Positions 35,773 to 44,161 of a stretch of DNA of 64,000 nucleotides are shown one piece after another. The stretch comes from Methylomonas sp. (GTDB lineage: Bacteria > Pseudomonadota > Gammaproteobacteria > Methylococcales > Methylomonadaceae), in the NCBI GenBank assembly GCA_026988155.1, contig JALSLW010000088.1, positions 19,556 through 83,555 on the forward strand, in the 5' to 3' direction. The notes beneath the pieces were generated by a model. The model did no database searches. It was not told the origin of the DNA and saw only the letters and a list, made by a program, of their open reading frames with translations. The stretch's first letter is position 1, and the number at the start of each line of letters is the position of its first letter. The translations under genes and the position numbers were made by a program.

Positions 35773-38700
35773 GTGCTTTTGCATTATATTATCCTCACTT
35801 TCGGGCTATTGTTTTCATGCGGAATTTTCGCCTGCTCAGAAGAACCAGACTATAATACTGAAGTTATCCTGTCTCTTGAGCTAAATCAATTTTTAATTTC
35901 TGATCAGATAATCGCTTATCAAAATAGCACCGGTGAGATTTTATATCCTTTAGCAGATTTACTGTCTGCGCTAGAAGTCGATGTTTCTGATAATAGCAGT
36001 AGAATTTCCGGTTCAATTTTTGGCTCAAAAAACAAGGTGCTGATTGACCCTAAAACGGGAGAAGCTTCTTTTAAAGGTGTGGCAATATTAAATAAATCAT
36101 ACCCGCAGCTGGCTAAAGATGAAGAGCTGGCATGTTATTTAGAAACCCTCTATGTCTCCAAGTCTATTCTTAAAATCTTACTGCCGGCCGAATTCGAATA
36201 TGATGCCAGTTTACTAAAAACAGTCATTGCACCCAGCCGTTTATTCCCAATCCAAATTGAACAAAAAAAACAGGCATTGCAAAAAAGGCAAGGATGGATT
36301 GGGCATTATCAAGATAAAGCTATCACTCGGCAATACACAGATATAGCCTTTTCCTGGAATGTCGCTACCTTTTCCGCACAACTGAACTCTGAGCTTTCAA
36401 CTTCAAATTTCTCTTTAGAAACAGGCGGACGATTTCTGTATCACGATATTGGGCTATTTGCTTCAACTGATCTTTATGCAGATAGAGCAAGATTAAACGT
36501 AGTGGGCAGCCGTCGCATTTTAGATCCCGACTATCAGCCCTTTCTGTCTTATTACGAATTTGGCGACACCTCCATTTCATCAAAAAAAGGTGTCTCTAGG
36601 AGTCATATTGGAACGGGGGTATCCTTTACCAACCGTCCTTTTAACCTTCTTGCTGATAGGGATATGGATTTCTCAGGTACCGTTTCCCCAAACTGGTTTG
36701 TTGAGATGTATATAAACGGGATATTAATGGGGTTTGCCGAGCCTAATGAAAATAATCGTTTCTCATTTGATGATGTCAGTTTGTTTCCAGGTAAAAATCT
36801 TGTTAAATATGTTTTCTATGGCCCTCAGGGACAAATAGAATCTACAGAAACTGAATATTTTCTAGACAGTTTATCCCACAATAAAAACAAACTCTTTTAT
36901 GACTTTGATTTTGTCAGCGCTGGCTCAGGATTCTTGCAATCCATTTTAGGCCAAGAAAAAGATAAATCTAAAAAGTATTCGCTGTTTCATCTGAATTTAA
37001 GTTATGGAGTGACCGACTCAATCGCTTTCAAAGTTGACAGCTGGCACAAGCGATACGATAAAACAGACAATACCGGCATCAATTCCGCAACAATTTTACG
37101 CCCAGGCGTCAAAGCACGTTTCTCAGATATTGTTCAATTTGAATATTACCAGCCCTTTTATCTAGATAACACCAAGCATTTTGCCAGCCAGGTTAAGCTG
37201 AATCTTTATCCATTAAAGTTTTTAAACCTATGGGCTGATGCCGATTTTTATCAAGATGGATATACTGACCTTGAAAACGCCGAATCACTTGCTTACCGCT
37301 ATAAAGCAGGAGCCAGATATTTTATGCCTTTTATCCGCACAAGAATCTCCGGAGAAATAGAATCAACTCGATCTGCAAACACAGGTAATGTTTCCATAAA
37401 CTCAAACCTGGCTTTAAACAGTGCATTCAATGGTTTTAATTCTGCTCTGCTTGTAGAGAGAAAGCAGAACTCAAACAATGTATCCTATAAAAGCTCTGCA
37501 TCTTTCAGCTATTCTCAAAATGGTTTGACACAGCAGGCATCCATTTCAGGAATGAATGAGGACAGTTATTTTGGCATTGACAAAATCAGCTATTCAAACC
37601 GCTTTTCTTTTTTAGACGCTTGGTCCAATATCTTTAGATCTCGATATTCATTTAAAAATGACGACTTTAATCTATCAAACTCCATCCTTTATACCAGTAA
37701 CTATTACGCTTTAGGCGCACAGTTTAGCTACGATAAAAACACTGGCTTCTCGGGTGGCTTTTCATTCAATACCTCGTTAATTAGAAATGACAGCAATGAC
37801 TTTGGGCTTTTCAACAGAGCCAGTCCCACGACTTCATTTGCTAACGTCGGCATTAAAGTCATCAAAGCCGATGGTACTGAAAGTTATGTTAAACAGGGCG
37901 CAGTTAAGGTAGATGGTCAAATTATTGACTTAAATACTTCGAAAAAAAGCCTCACAAATGCTAGCGGTACGATCATTCCAGGCATTGAACCCTACAAATG
38001 GGTAAATATTGAAATAGATGAAAGCGCTCTGGAAGATACTTCCTGGAGCATTAAAACCAAACCTGTCAGCGTGATGATAGAGCCAGGAGGCATGGAAAAA
38101 ATTATTTTTACTGTCATGGAAACGGGTGAAATAGATGGAATGGTCTTAATTGGCGACAAACTTAAATCTAAAAAAGGCATTAAAATACTGTTAGTTACAA
38201 CTGGCGGGGAGAAAGTAAAAGAAACTGTTTCTGCATTCGATGGCTTCTATTTATTTGATAAAGTCGAGCCAGGCGAATATGCAGTAAAAATTGACCCCGC
38301 TTATTTAGAAAGAAAGCAATTACAGGCCAGCGATAAAATCATTACCCTTAAAGACGGAAACATGTTTGCTCTAAGTAATGATTTTATTTTAATGCCCATT
38401 CCATCAGAAGCATCACTAAATCACCAGACGGCAGCTGACCCTACAGCCGCGTTACCAACAGAACAAACCGTTAAAAATAATTGGCTGCTAAATCAAAAGC
38501 CAGAAAATTATACGCTTCAGCTATTGGCAATTTCTAAGCAAAGGAAACCGGTGTTAGATAAATTAATCACCAAATACCCAAGACTGCAAAAGGATCTTCA
38601 CTATTTTACCCAAATCAAAAATGGCGAGCAGAAGCTTATATTAATCTATGGCAGTTTTGCCACTGCATCAGCTGCCGAGGAGGCCAGCAAATTATTGCCT

Positions 38701-39162
38701 CCGGCATTTCATAAATTTTGGCTTAGACGTCTTAAAAGCTTGCAAAATAATGCCTCTGCCATTAGCCAGCAGACACGGACATCAAAATTAATTGAGAAAA
38801 CAAAGAGCACTTTGGCAAAAGAAAGGGCTAAAACTGCAGATAATGTCAGGAACATAGCAACGTCTAAAAGCACCCTATCTGACAGTAGCCAATGGATTAA
38901 AAAGCAAAAACCTGATAATTTCACCTTGCAGTTAGCTGTTATCTCAGCTCAACGAAAAAGCGCACTTATGTCTTTAATAAAAAAACATAAGCAGTTGCAT
39001 TACTATCGCTGTATTAAAAAGGGGCAAGAAAAATATACTTTAGTCTACGGAAGTTTTGCAAGCCGTACTCTTGCTAAACAGGCCATAGAAAAATTGCCTG
39101 AAGCATTTAACAAGCCCTGGCTTCGTACATTTAAAGCCTTGCAAAGCGGATTAAAAACATAA
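35773..39162 (+). CDS. Fimbrial outer-membrane usher with two C-terminal SPOR-like domains
   Basis: 1129 residues, about 250 more than the usual usher. GTG start, signal peptide about 1-20. The usher core (EcpC/TcfC-like) shows an N-terminal domain, a barrel with many aromatic strands (about 180-690), and C-terminal Ig-like plus carboxypeptidase-like (MVLIGDKLKSKKG...FDGFYLFDKVEPGEY) domains to about 880. Two repeats follow, about 905-990 and 1045-1127: each begins NYTLQLL/NFTLQLA, ends with a YGSFA...A...LP...W segment, and fits the SPOR peptidoglycan-binding domain. A tail linking them is charged. It starts 39 bases after the chaperone stop in the same frame. Confidence 0.88.
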   Translation: MLLHYIILTFGLLFSCGIFACSEEPDYNTEVILSLELNQFLISDQIIAYQNSTGEILYPLADLLSALEVDVSDNSSRISGSIFGSKNKVLIDPKTGEASFKGVAILNKSYPQLAKDEELACYLETLYVSKSILKILLPAEFEYDASLLKTVIAPSRLFPIQIEQKKQALQKRQGWIGHYQDKAITRQYTDIAFSWNVATFSAQLNSELSTSNFSLETGGRFLYHDIGLFASTDLYADRARLNVVGSRRILDPDYQPFLSYYEFGDTSISSKKGVSRSHIGTGVSFTNRPFNLLADRDMDFSGTVSPNWFVEMYINGILMGFAEPNENNRFSFDDVSLFPGKNLVKYVFYGPQGQIESTETEYFLDSLSHNKNKLFYDFDFVSAGSGFLQSILGQEKDKSKKYSLFHLNLSYGVTDSIAFKVDSWHKRYDKTDNTGINSATILRPGVKARFSDIVQFEYYQPFYLDNTKHFASQVKLNLYPLKFLNLWADADFYQDGYTDLENAESLAYRYKAGARYFMPFIRTRISGEIESTRSANTGNVSINSNLALNSAFNGFNSALLVERKQNSNNVSYKSSASFSYSQNGLTQQASISGMNEDSYFGIDKISYSNRFSFLDAWSNIFRSRYSFKNDDFNLSNSILYTSNYYALGAQFSYDKNTGFSGGFSFNTSLIRNDSNDFGLFNRASPTTSFANVGIKVIKADGTESYVKQGAVKVDGQIIDLNTSKKSLTNASGTIIPGIEPYKWVNIEIDESALEDTSWSIKTKPVSVMIEPGGMEKIIFTVMETGEIDGMVLIGDKLKSKKGIKILLVTTGGEKVKETVSAFDGFYLFDKVEPGEYAVKIDPAYLERKQLQASDKIITLKDGNMFALSNDFILMPIPSEASLNHQTAADPTAALPTEQTVKNNWLLNQKPENYTLQLLAISKQRKPVLDKLITKYPRLQKDLHYFTQIKNGEQKLILIYGSFATASAAEEASKLLPPAFHKFWLRRLKSLQNNASAISQQTRTSKLIEKTKSTLAKERAKTADNVRNIATSKSTLSDSSQWIKKQKPDNFTLQLAVISAQRKSALMSLIKKHKQLHYYRCIKKGQEKYTLVYGSFASRTLAKQAIEKLPEAFNKPWLRTFKALQSGLKT

Positions 39163-39197
39163 GACCCTAGTACAATTTATAATTGCAATAGACCTTG

Positions 39198-39236
39198 CTC
39201 TAAAGCCCTCTCTTGCTGGAGAGGGCTTTAGAGCTA
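39198..39236 (+). terminator. Strong palindrome ending the fimbrial operon
   Basis: Perfect 15-bp arms ctctaaagccctctc (39198-39212) and gagagggctttagag (39219-39233) with a 6-base loop. T-poor flank, so it may act in both directions or with factors; it sits between the usher and the convergent membrane protein gene. Confidence 0.75.
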
Positions 39237-39292
39237 AAACTTGCTTTTTAAAATCACGCTGAACAGTTACTTGCATAATTAATAACATTTTA

Positions 39293-39835
39293 TTATCTCA
39301 CCAAACTCAACCCTCCCAATACAGCACCCGCTACAAAAAGAAAAAACAAGCCAATAAAAGACAAAACGCCTAAAAATAGATAAAAAGGATTAACTAATGG
39401 AGCAATACTAAAATATTGACCAATAATGTCGTCTGCCGAATTAAGAATTGATCGTATTTCAAACAGCTTCTTAGCCTGGCCAAAAAAGTTTAACGCCCCT
39501 TTTTTTCCCGATTTAACGGCATGCCAGCTTTGAGCGACATCATCTGTCACATCATCGATTATTTCTTCTGCAATTTTTGGAATATCTTTTAAGCTTTCTA
39601 ATGCAAACCAGAAACGCAAGAGAATCAAAATTGGCAATATTGACAAAGCACTGATACTCAAACTTACCAGCAAAGAAAAATGATGCAACTGGAATAAATA
39701 GTAGAATACCCAAACAGCAACAAGCAATGAAATCAATAGCAAAACGCCTAAGGCATCAGCCAGATCATCAACCAATGGCAATAACCGCTGAAAAGACTGC
39801 TGCAACTTGCTTAATGCTGATTTATCTATAGCCAT
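39293..39835 (-). CDS. Membrane protein of unknown function
   Basis: 180 residues with helices at about 25-45, 50-72 and 150-178, and an amphipathic/charged middle (LKDIPKIAEEIIDDVTDDVAQSW). No family recognised. It forms a close unit with the 77-residue protein upstream (11 bases between) and perhaps arfB. Confidence 0.7.
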   Translation of the reverse strand: MAIDKSALSKLQQSFQRLLPLVDDLADALGVLLLISLLVAVWVFYYLFQLHHFSLLVSLSISALSILPILILLRFWFALESLKDIPKIAEEIIDDVTDDVAQSWHAVKSGKKGALNFFGQAKKLFEIRSILNSADDIIGQYFSIAPLVNPFYLFLGVLSFIGLFFLFVAGAVLGGLSLVR

Positions 39836-39846
39836 AGTCCTACTAT

Positions 39847-40080
39847 TTAAACGGATTGCTTAATGATATTTTCCAGTTTTCTGCATTGCCCTGCATCTAG
39901 CCATCTTTCACACCAGAGGTTTAAAGCACCAGCACTTCCTTTCATCAAAAGAAACTCCCGCTCAGCCAGTCTAGGCTGCTCTCGGGGCCACCAAGACTTT
40001 ATCTCAAACTGCTTCTGCAAATATTTACACGCAACTTGAAGACTGTCATCAGTTACCCTTACTCTGCTGTTATTTTTCAT
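39847..40080 (-). CDS. Small conserved-looking protein of unknown function
   Basis: 77 residues, Trp- and Arg-rich, with YLQKQFEIKSWWPREQPRLAEREFLLMKGSAGALNLWCERWL, a pattern I have seen in gammaproteobacterial hypothetical proteins but cannot name. It is soluble and compact. Eleven bases separate it from the membrane protein gene, and 64 from arfB. Confidence 0.6.
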   Translation of the reverse strand: MKNNSRVRVTDDSLQVACKYLQKQFEIKSWWPREQPRLAEREFLLMKGSAGALNLWCERWLDAGQCRKLENIIKQSV

Positions 40081-40144
40081 GACATAAACTTATGTATATT
40101 GAGAAGCTATAAATTATTCCCTATCCATCTTTTTGTCAATTAAC

Positions 40145-40558
40145 TTACTCCAGAATCCTTCCACGAAGCACCTTTGTTTTACTGCGATGCGCTTTATTAT
40201 CCATTCTTTTTTTCTTGGCACTTCTGCTTGGCTTGGTTGGCCGTCTAATTTTTTTTACGGCCGTCACACCTTTAATTAAATCTGCCAGCCTTTCAAGCGC
40301 ATCATCCCTATTTTTTTCCTGCGTTCTAAATTGCTGTGCTTTGATAATGATTACGCCGTCTTTAGTGATTCTTTTATCACGCAAAGCCAGAAGACGCGAC
40401 TTATAAAAGTCAGATAAAGAAGACGCATTAATATCAAAGCGCAGATGAATTGCCGAAGACACTTTGTTAACATTTTGCCCCCCTGCTCCTTGTGCCCGAA
40501 TTGCCGAAATATCAATTTCATTGTCTGGAATAGAAATGTTTTGAGAAATTTCCAACAT
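40145..40558 (-). CDS. arfB: Alternative ribosome-rescue factor ArfB (YaeJ)
   Basis: 137 residues, the usual length. The class I release-factor GGQ motif is Gly26-Gly27-Gln28 in RAQGAGGQNVNKVSSA, and the basic C-terminal tail (RPTKPSRSAKKKRMDNKAHRSKTK) inserts into the empty mRNA channel. It hydrolyses peptidyl-tRNA on stalled ribosomes without a codon. No start oddity. The DHH gene is 10 bases upstream. Confidence 0.96.
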   Translation of the reverse strand: MLEISQNISIPDNEIDISAIRAQGAGGQNVNKVSSAIHLRFDINASSLSDFYKSRLLALRDKRITKDGVIIIKAQQFRTQEKNRDDALERLADLIKGVTAVKKIRRPTKPSRSAKKKRMDNKAHRSKTKVLRGRILE

Positions 40559-40568
40559 ACTCTTTTTT

Positions 40569-41423
40569 CTACAAAAAACTCAAAAAAGTCTTCAAATCCA
40601 CACTAAACCCTGATGCATTTTTATGTCCGCCACCTCCAAACTCACGTGCCAGTACGGATACATCAAAATCACCTATTGACCTTAATCCGCACTCATACCG
40701 CTGGCGTTTGCCATGAAAATAATAGGTTAAACCAAATGTTCCCGATTTTTCAGCCAATTCATGCCCTAAATCACTTGAAAACATAAAAGGCGCATTAACC
40801 GCCAACCCTTTCTTATTATTCAGATTAACTGTATGACGAGCCTTTAACAGCCGACTCACATTTAACTGCTGCTGTTTCACCAGTAACGCACCCTCCCGCT
40901 GTAGTGTCGAAAGTTTTAATTTCTCAAAAGCAGAAAAGTGTACAGGCAAACGCAGATACAGTGCTTTACATATTTCTTCCGTTTTAGGCAATTGATGCCG
41001 CCATAAATCATGATCTTCAATATGCTTTAGCAGTAAAGGCGGTTCATAGTCTCCATGAAAATACTGCCAGACAATCATGCAGCCGCTATGCTCCTGCACA
41101 AATTTAACTTCCAGATTATTGGGGATGACTGAATGGTTCTGATAACTCTCAAACTCTTTTTGAGCACTGATATGGTGGTCTAAAACAATTATTTTTCCTG
41201 CTTTTTTGGCCACGTGGACTAACACATCCATTGGGTAGCAAAAATCCACAATATAAAGCTCGGTTCCATCGGCAAAATCAGGCATTGGCATTTGATGCTG
41301 TACTGCTTGATATCGCGCTTTATTGAAAAAATTTTTCCATGCAGCCCAAGCAGAAGCAAAGCCATCCATGCAGTCTGCATGGTAAAGCACTAATATTTTC
41401 TTTTCCTCAGTATTATGCATCAC
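40569..41423 (-). CDS. DHH family phosphoesterase
   Basis: 284 residues. N-terminal motifs: LYHADCMDG (His15, Asp17, Asp20), IVDFCYP (Asp60) and DHH (82-84), all ligands for the two metal ions. The DHHA1 part ends with GGGGHKNASGF (about 263-273). This short form resembles putative nano-RNase/phosphohydrolase proteins that cleave short nucleotides; substrate is not clear. Its start overlaps the lipoprotein gene by 4 bases. Confidence 0.88.
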   Translation of the reverse strand: MMHNTEEKKILVLYHADCMDGFASAWAAWKNFFNKARYQAVQHQMPMPDFADGTELYIVDFCYPMDVLVHVAKKAGKIIVLDHHISAQKEFESYQNHSVIPNNLEVKFVQEHSGCMIVWQYFHGDYEPPLLLKHIEDHDLWRHQLPKTEEICKALYLRLPVHFSAFEKLKLSTLQREGALLVKQQQLNVSRLLKARHTVNLNNKKGLAVNAPFMFSSDLGHELAEKSGTFGLTYYFHGKRQRYECGLRSIGDFDVSVLAREFGGGGHKNASGFSVDLKTFLSFL

Positions 41424-41830
41424 TTTTCATCTAACTGTTGTGGGACGGTATTTTTCAAGAGAAGCTCCATTTTTTTTACGCTGTCATCACATTCTTTAAG
41501 GCTGTTTTTAATCAATCCCTGAAAATAAAAACTTATTTTCTTGCCTTCCATTTCAAGGTTTGCCGCTTCATTAAGCAGACGACATGCACTAAACATCTGC
41601 ATTTCGGTCTCAGAAAGTCTTTCTTGTTCTGCCGGCGTCAAGTCCTCTTCAAGCAAAATAAATTGCTGGGTTGCCAGATTTTGCCGTTTAAATATAGATT
41701 CAGCATATTTAGACATATTTTCCTTTATTCTTAAAGGCTTTTGAGCAATACTGCAGCTTGCCAATAAGCCCGTCGCAAGCAACACTAAAAAGTTTTTTTT
41801 GCGTTTTTCTATTAAGGCACTTATAGCCAA
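41420..41830 (-). CDS. Small lipoprotein of unknown function
   Basis: 136 residues with the lipobox LLATGLLASC (Cys at about 26) and a helical, charged mature part with two further cysteines. No family recognised. It ends in a 4-base overlap with the DHH phosphoesterase gene, so they are cotranscribed. The N-terminal MAISALIEKRKK may be too long; a start at a later codon is possible, but no better ATG exists before the lipobox. Confidence 0.65.
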   Translation of the reverse strand: MAISALIEKRKKNFLVLLATGLLASCSIAQKPLRIKENMSKYAESIFKRQNLATQQFILLEEDLTPAEQERLSETEMQMFSACRLLNEAANLEMEGKKISFYFQGLIKNSLKECDDSVKKMELLLKNTVPQQLDEK

Positions 41831-41891
41831 GGCATACCCTTCTTAATTTTTATATAATAGATTCATTATAATACATCAAACTTATTAAAAT

Positions 41892-42245
41892 ATGTCCTTA
41901 GCCCACTTTCTACAGCAAGTTAAAAACAATGAAACTGTCAGTTTTGAACAGACAATCAAAATCATTTCAGAAAATTATAGCTACCAGCCTACTGAATTTA
42001 GCAACGGTTTAGCCGAAAACAAATTAACAAATGCTGCAGGCAGCAATGAAGGTTCTTGCAAGATATTTGCCTTTGCCAAAATAAATCAATTAAGCCCACA
42101 GCAAACACTCAGCTTATTTGGCGACTTTTACAGAAAAGATGTTTTGGGCGACCCCGCAGGTACTGGGCATCAAAACATCAGAAACTTTATGCAGTTTGGC
42201 TGGGAAGGCATTCACTTTGCTCAGCAGGCTCTAGCCGCTAAATAA
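41892..42245 (+). CDS. HopJ-family protein
   Basis: 117 residues. FxQTIKIISENYSYxPTEFSNGL and GSNEGSCKIFAFAKINQLSPQQTLSLFGDFYRKDVLGDPAGTGHQNIRNFM match the HopJ family almost throughout, including GxHQNIRxFxxxGW. The family name comes from a Pseudomonas type III effector screen, but members occur in many non-pathogens and the real role is unknown. No secretion genes are nearby. Adjacent genes are an oxidoreductase and a tRNA methyltransferase, in one unit. Confidence 0.9.
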   Translation: MSLAHFLQQVKNNETVSFEQTIKIISENYSYQPTEFSNGLAENKLTNAAGSNEGSCKIFAFAKINQLSPQQTLSLFGDFYRKDVLGDPAGTGHQNIRNFMQFGWEGIHFAQQALAAK

Positions 42246-42258
42246 AAACTTTTTCGCA

Positions 42259-43308
42259 ATGGAAATAGATTTTTTGATCATAGGCCAGGGACTGGCAGGC
42301 AGTTTATTAGCTTGGGAGCTAATACAGCGACAAAAAAATGTGATTATTGTAGATAATAACCAGCCCAATGCTTCTCTTGTTGCCGCTGGGCTAATCAACC
42401 CTGTGACAGGCATGCGCTTTGTAAAATCCGCCAATGCCGATCAGCTGTTGCCAGTAGCAATTGATTGTTACCAGAAACTTGCTGATTTTTTTAACCAGAC
42501 TTTCTATATAAAAAAAACTATGCTGCGCCTGCTTCGCAATAATAAAGAAGCCACTGCCTGCAGCAAACGGTTTAAAGATCGGGATTACCGTCCTTATTTA
42601 GATAAAATAATTCCCTCACATCCTGATATAAACACAACTTTCGGATTATTAAGGCAAAAGCAAACGGGCTATTTACTAACCATTCCCCTATTAACCGCGT
42701 TGAAAGATTATTTCATCAGTCTAGGTGCCTATATCAATGCAGAAATAAACTACGATGAAATAAAATTAACCCCTACTTTACGCTGGAACAGCATCCAACC
42801 TAAACAGATTATATTTTGCGAAGGCCACCATGCAGCAACAGCTAACCCATGGTTTTCAGCTCTGCCTTTTCAGCCAGTGAAAGGAGAAATCATTACTGCC
42901 ACCGCTACAGCAAAAGTACAGCAGAATATTTTAAATTATGGCCATTGGTTTATCCCATTAAATAACAGCCAATTTCGCACCGGTGCAAGCTTTGACAGAG
43001 ACAGCTTAAACACTGCCATCACTTCAGAAGCCAGGGATATATTGCTTAATTCATTAAAACAGATTTATCCAGCTTTGACCGTTGAGAAAATTAATAAGCA
43101 ACAGGCGGGAATCAGACCGACAACATTAGATAAAATGCCCTTTGTAGGTAGGCACCCTAAATATTCTAATTTTATTATATTTAATGGCTTTGGTGCAAAA
43201 GGCAGCTTGCAAATTCCCTGGCATAGCCAAAACCTTGCCAATCATTTATTAAATAAAAAGCCGCTTGCACAAGCTAGCAGCATCCTTCGCTATTATCATT
43301 TATTTTAA
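42259..43308 (+). CDS. FAD-dependent oxidoreductase (DAO/glycine oxidase-like)
   Basis: 349 residues. FAD loop GQGLAG (9-14), then LVAAGLINPVTGMRF, typical of the group of small DAO proteins related to MnmC C-terminal domains and glycine oxidases. C-terminal GFGAKGSLQIPWHS holds the second FAD contact. The next gene is an MnmM-like tRNA wobble methyltransferase, so this could act in a tRNA modification step, but that is inference only. Spacing to the HopJ gene is 13 bases. Confidence 0.8.
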   Translation: MEIDFLIIGQGLAGSLLAWELIQRQKNVIIVDNNQPNASLVAAGLINPVTGMRFVKSANADQLLPVAIDCYQKLADFFNQTFYIKKTMLRLLRNNKEATACSKRFKDRDYRPYLDKIIPSHPDINTTFGLLRQKQTGYLLTIPLLTALKDYFISLGAYINAEINYDEIKLTPTLRWNSIQPKQIIFCEGHHAATANPWFSALPFQPVKGEIITATATAKVQQNILNYGHWFIPLNNSQFRTGASFDRDSLNTAITSEARDILLNSLKQIYPALTVEKINKQQAGIRPTTLDKMPFVGRHPKYSNFIIFNGFGAKGSLQIPWHSQNLANHLLNKKPLAQASSILRYYHLF

Positions 43309-43317
43309 TCTGCCTTT

Positions 43318-43944
43318 ATGAGCAAACGCATTTCATTAACCGCACATGCACATTCCATTATCCTGCAATACCTAACAGAAGGCGATTTTGCTATAGATGC
43401 TACAGTAGGCAATGGCCACGACACTTTATTTCTTGCCAGACAGGTAGGCATAAAGGGAAAGGTATTTGGCTTTGATATACAGCAGCAAGCCATTGAGGCA
43501 ACGCAAACTAAACTGGAAACTGAAGAAAATGCTGAAAATACCCGGCTATTTTTTCATAGCCACAATAGAATGGATCAATGCATTCCCATTGAATATCAGG
43601 GACATATTAAAGTTATTATGTTTAACCTGGGATATCTTCCTGGTAGTGATAAATCTATTATTACTCAAACAGACTCCACACTGGCAGCTCTAAAACACTC
43701 CCTTAATTTACTAGCTAAATCTGGCATAATTACAATCGCCGCCTACCCTGGCCATACGGGGGGTATGGCTGAAACCAATGCAGTCGACCAATGGCTTAAA
43801 CAGCTTCCTCCTCAGCATTCTGTACAATCTCTGTATAGCTCAGACAAGGAATCGGCACCACGGCTTTATATTGTAAAAAAAAACAAATTAGCCTCCCCCT
43901 CTCCCAAAATCCCATTTTCTGAAATTCCGAAAAGTAACCTGTAA
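43318..43944 (+). CDS. mnmM: SAM-dependent methyltransferase, MnmM/YtqB-like
   Basis: 208 residues. SAM loop DATVGNGHDTLFLA (27-40), then FNLGYLPGSDKSI (about 103-115), the signature of the YtqB family shown to methylate the wobble uridine (mnm5s2U formation) of tRNA. AYPGHTGGMAE(T)xAV follows as in the family. It starts 9 bases after the oxidoreductase stop. Confidence 0.88.
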   Translation: MSKRISLTAHAHSIILQYLTEGDFAIDATVGNGHDTLFLARQVGIKGKVFGFDIQQQAIEATQTKLETEENAENTRLFFHSHNRMDQCIPIEYQGHIKVIMFNLGYLPGSDKSIITQTDSTLAALKHSLNLLAKSGIITIAAYPGHTGGMAETNAVDQWLKQLPPQHSVQSLYSSDKESAPRLYIVKKNKLASPSPKIPFSEIPKSNL

Positions 43945-44161
43945 CCTTCTAGTTTCAAGCATCTTAACTGATTGACAATAGCCATATTCATAAAACTTTA
44001 ATATGTTTGTCATATTTTTTAAATATATAAGGTGTAGAAATGACATAAGCAGACTATATTCCGGCAAACAACATTTTCATTGATAAAAACTGAAAAATGA
44101 TTAGTCGCCATTGAACTCTGTTTATTAGAAAAACATTCCTTACAACTTTTTGGAAAATAAT

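Noticed and set aside
35731..35775. Readthrough fusion of chaperone and usher
   Set aside because: The usher frame continues directly after the chaperone's TAG stop with no other stop, but the usher has its own GTG start and signal peptide, so chance is the simpler view.
41892..42245. Type III secretion effector HopJ
   Set aside because: The family name is historical; no secretion genes are nearby and members are common in non-pathogens.
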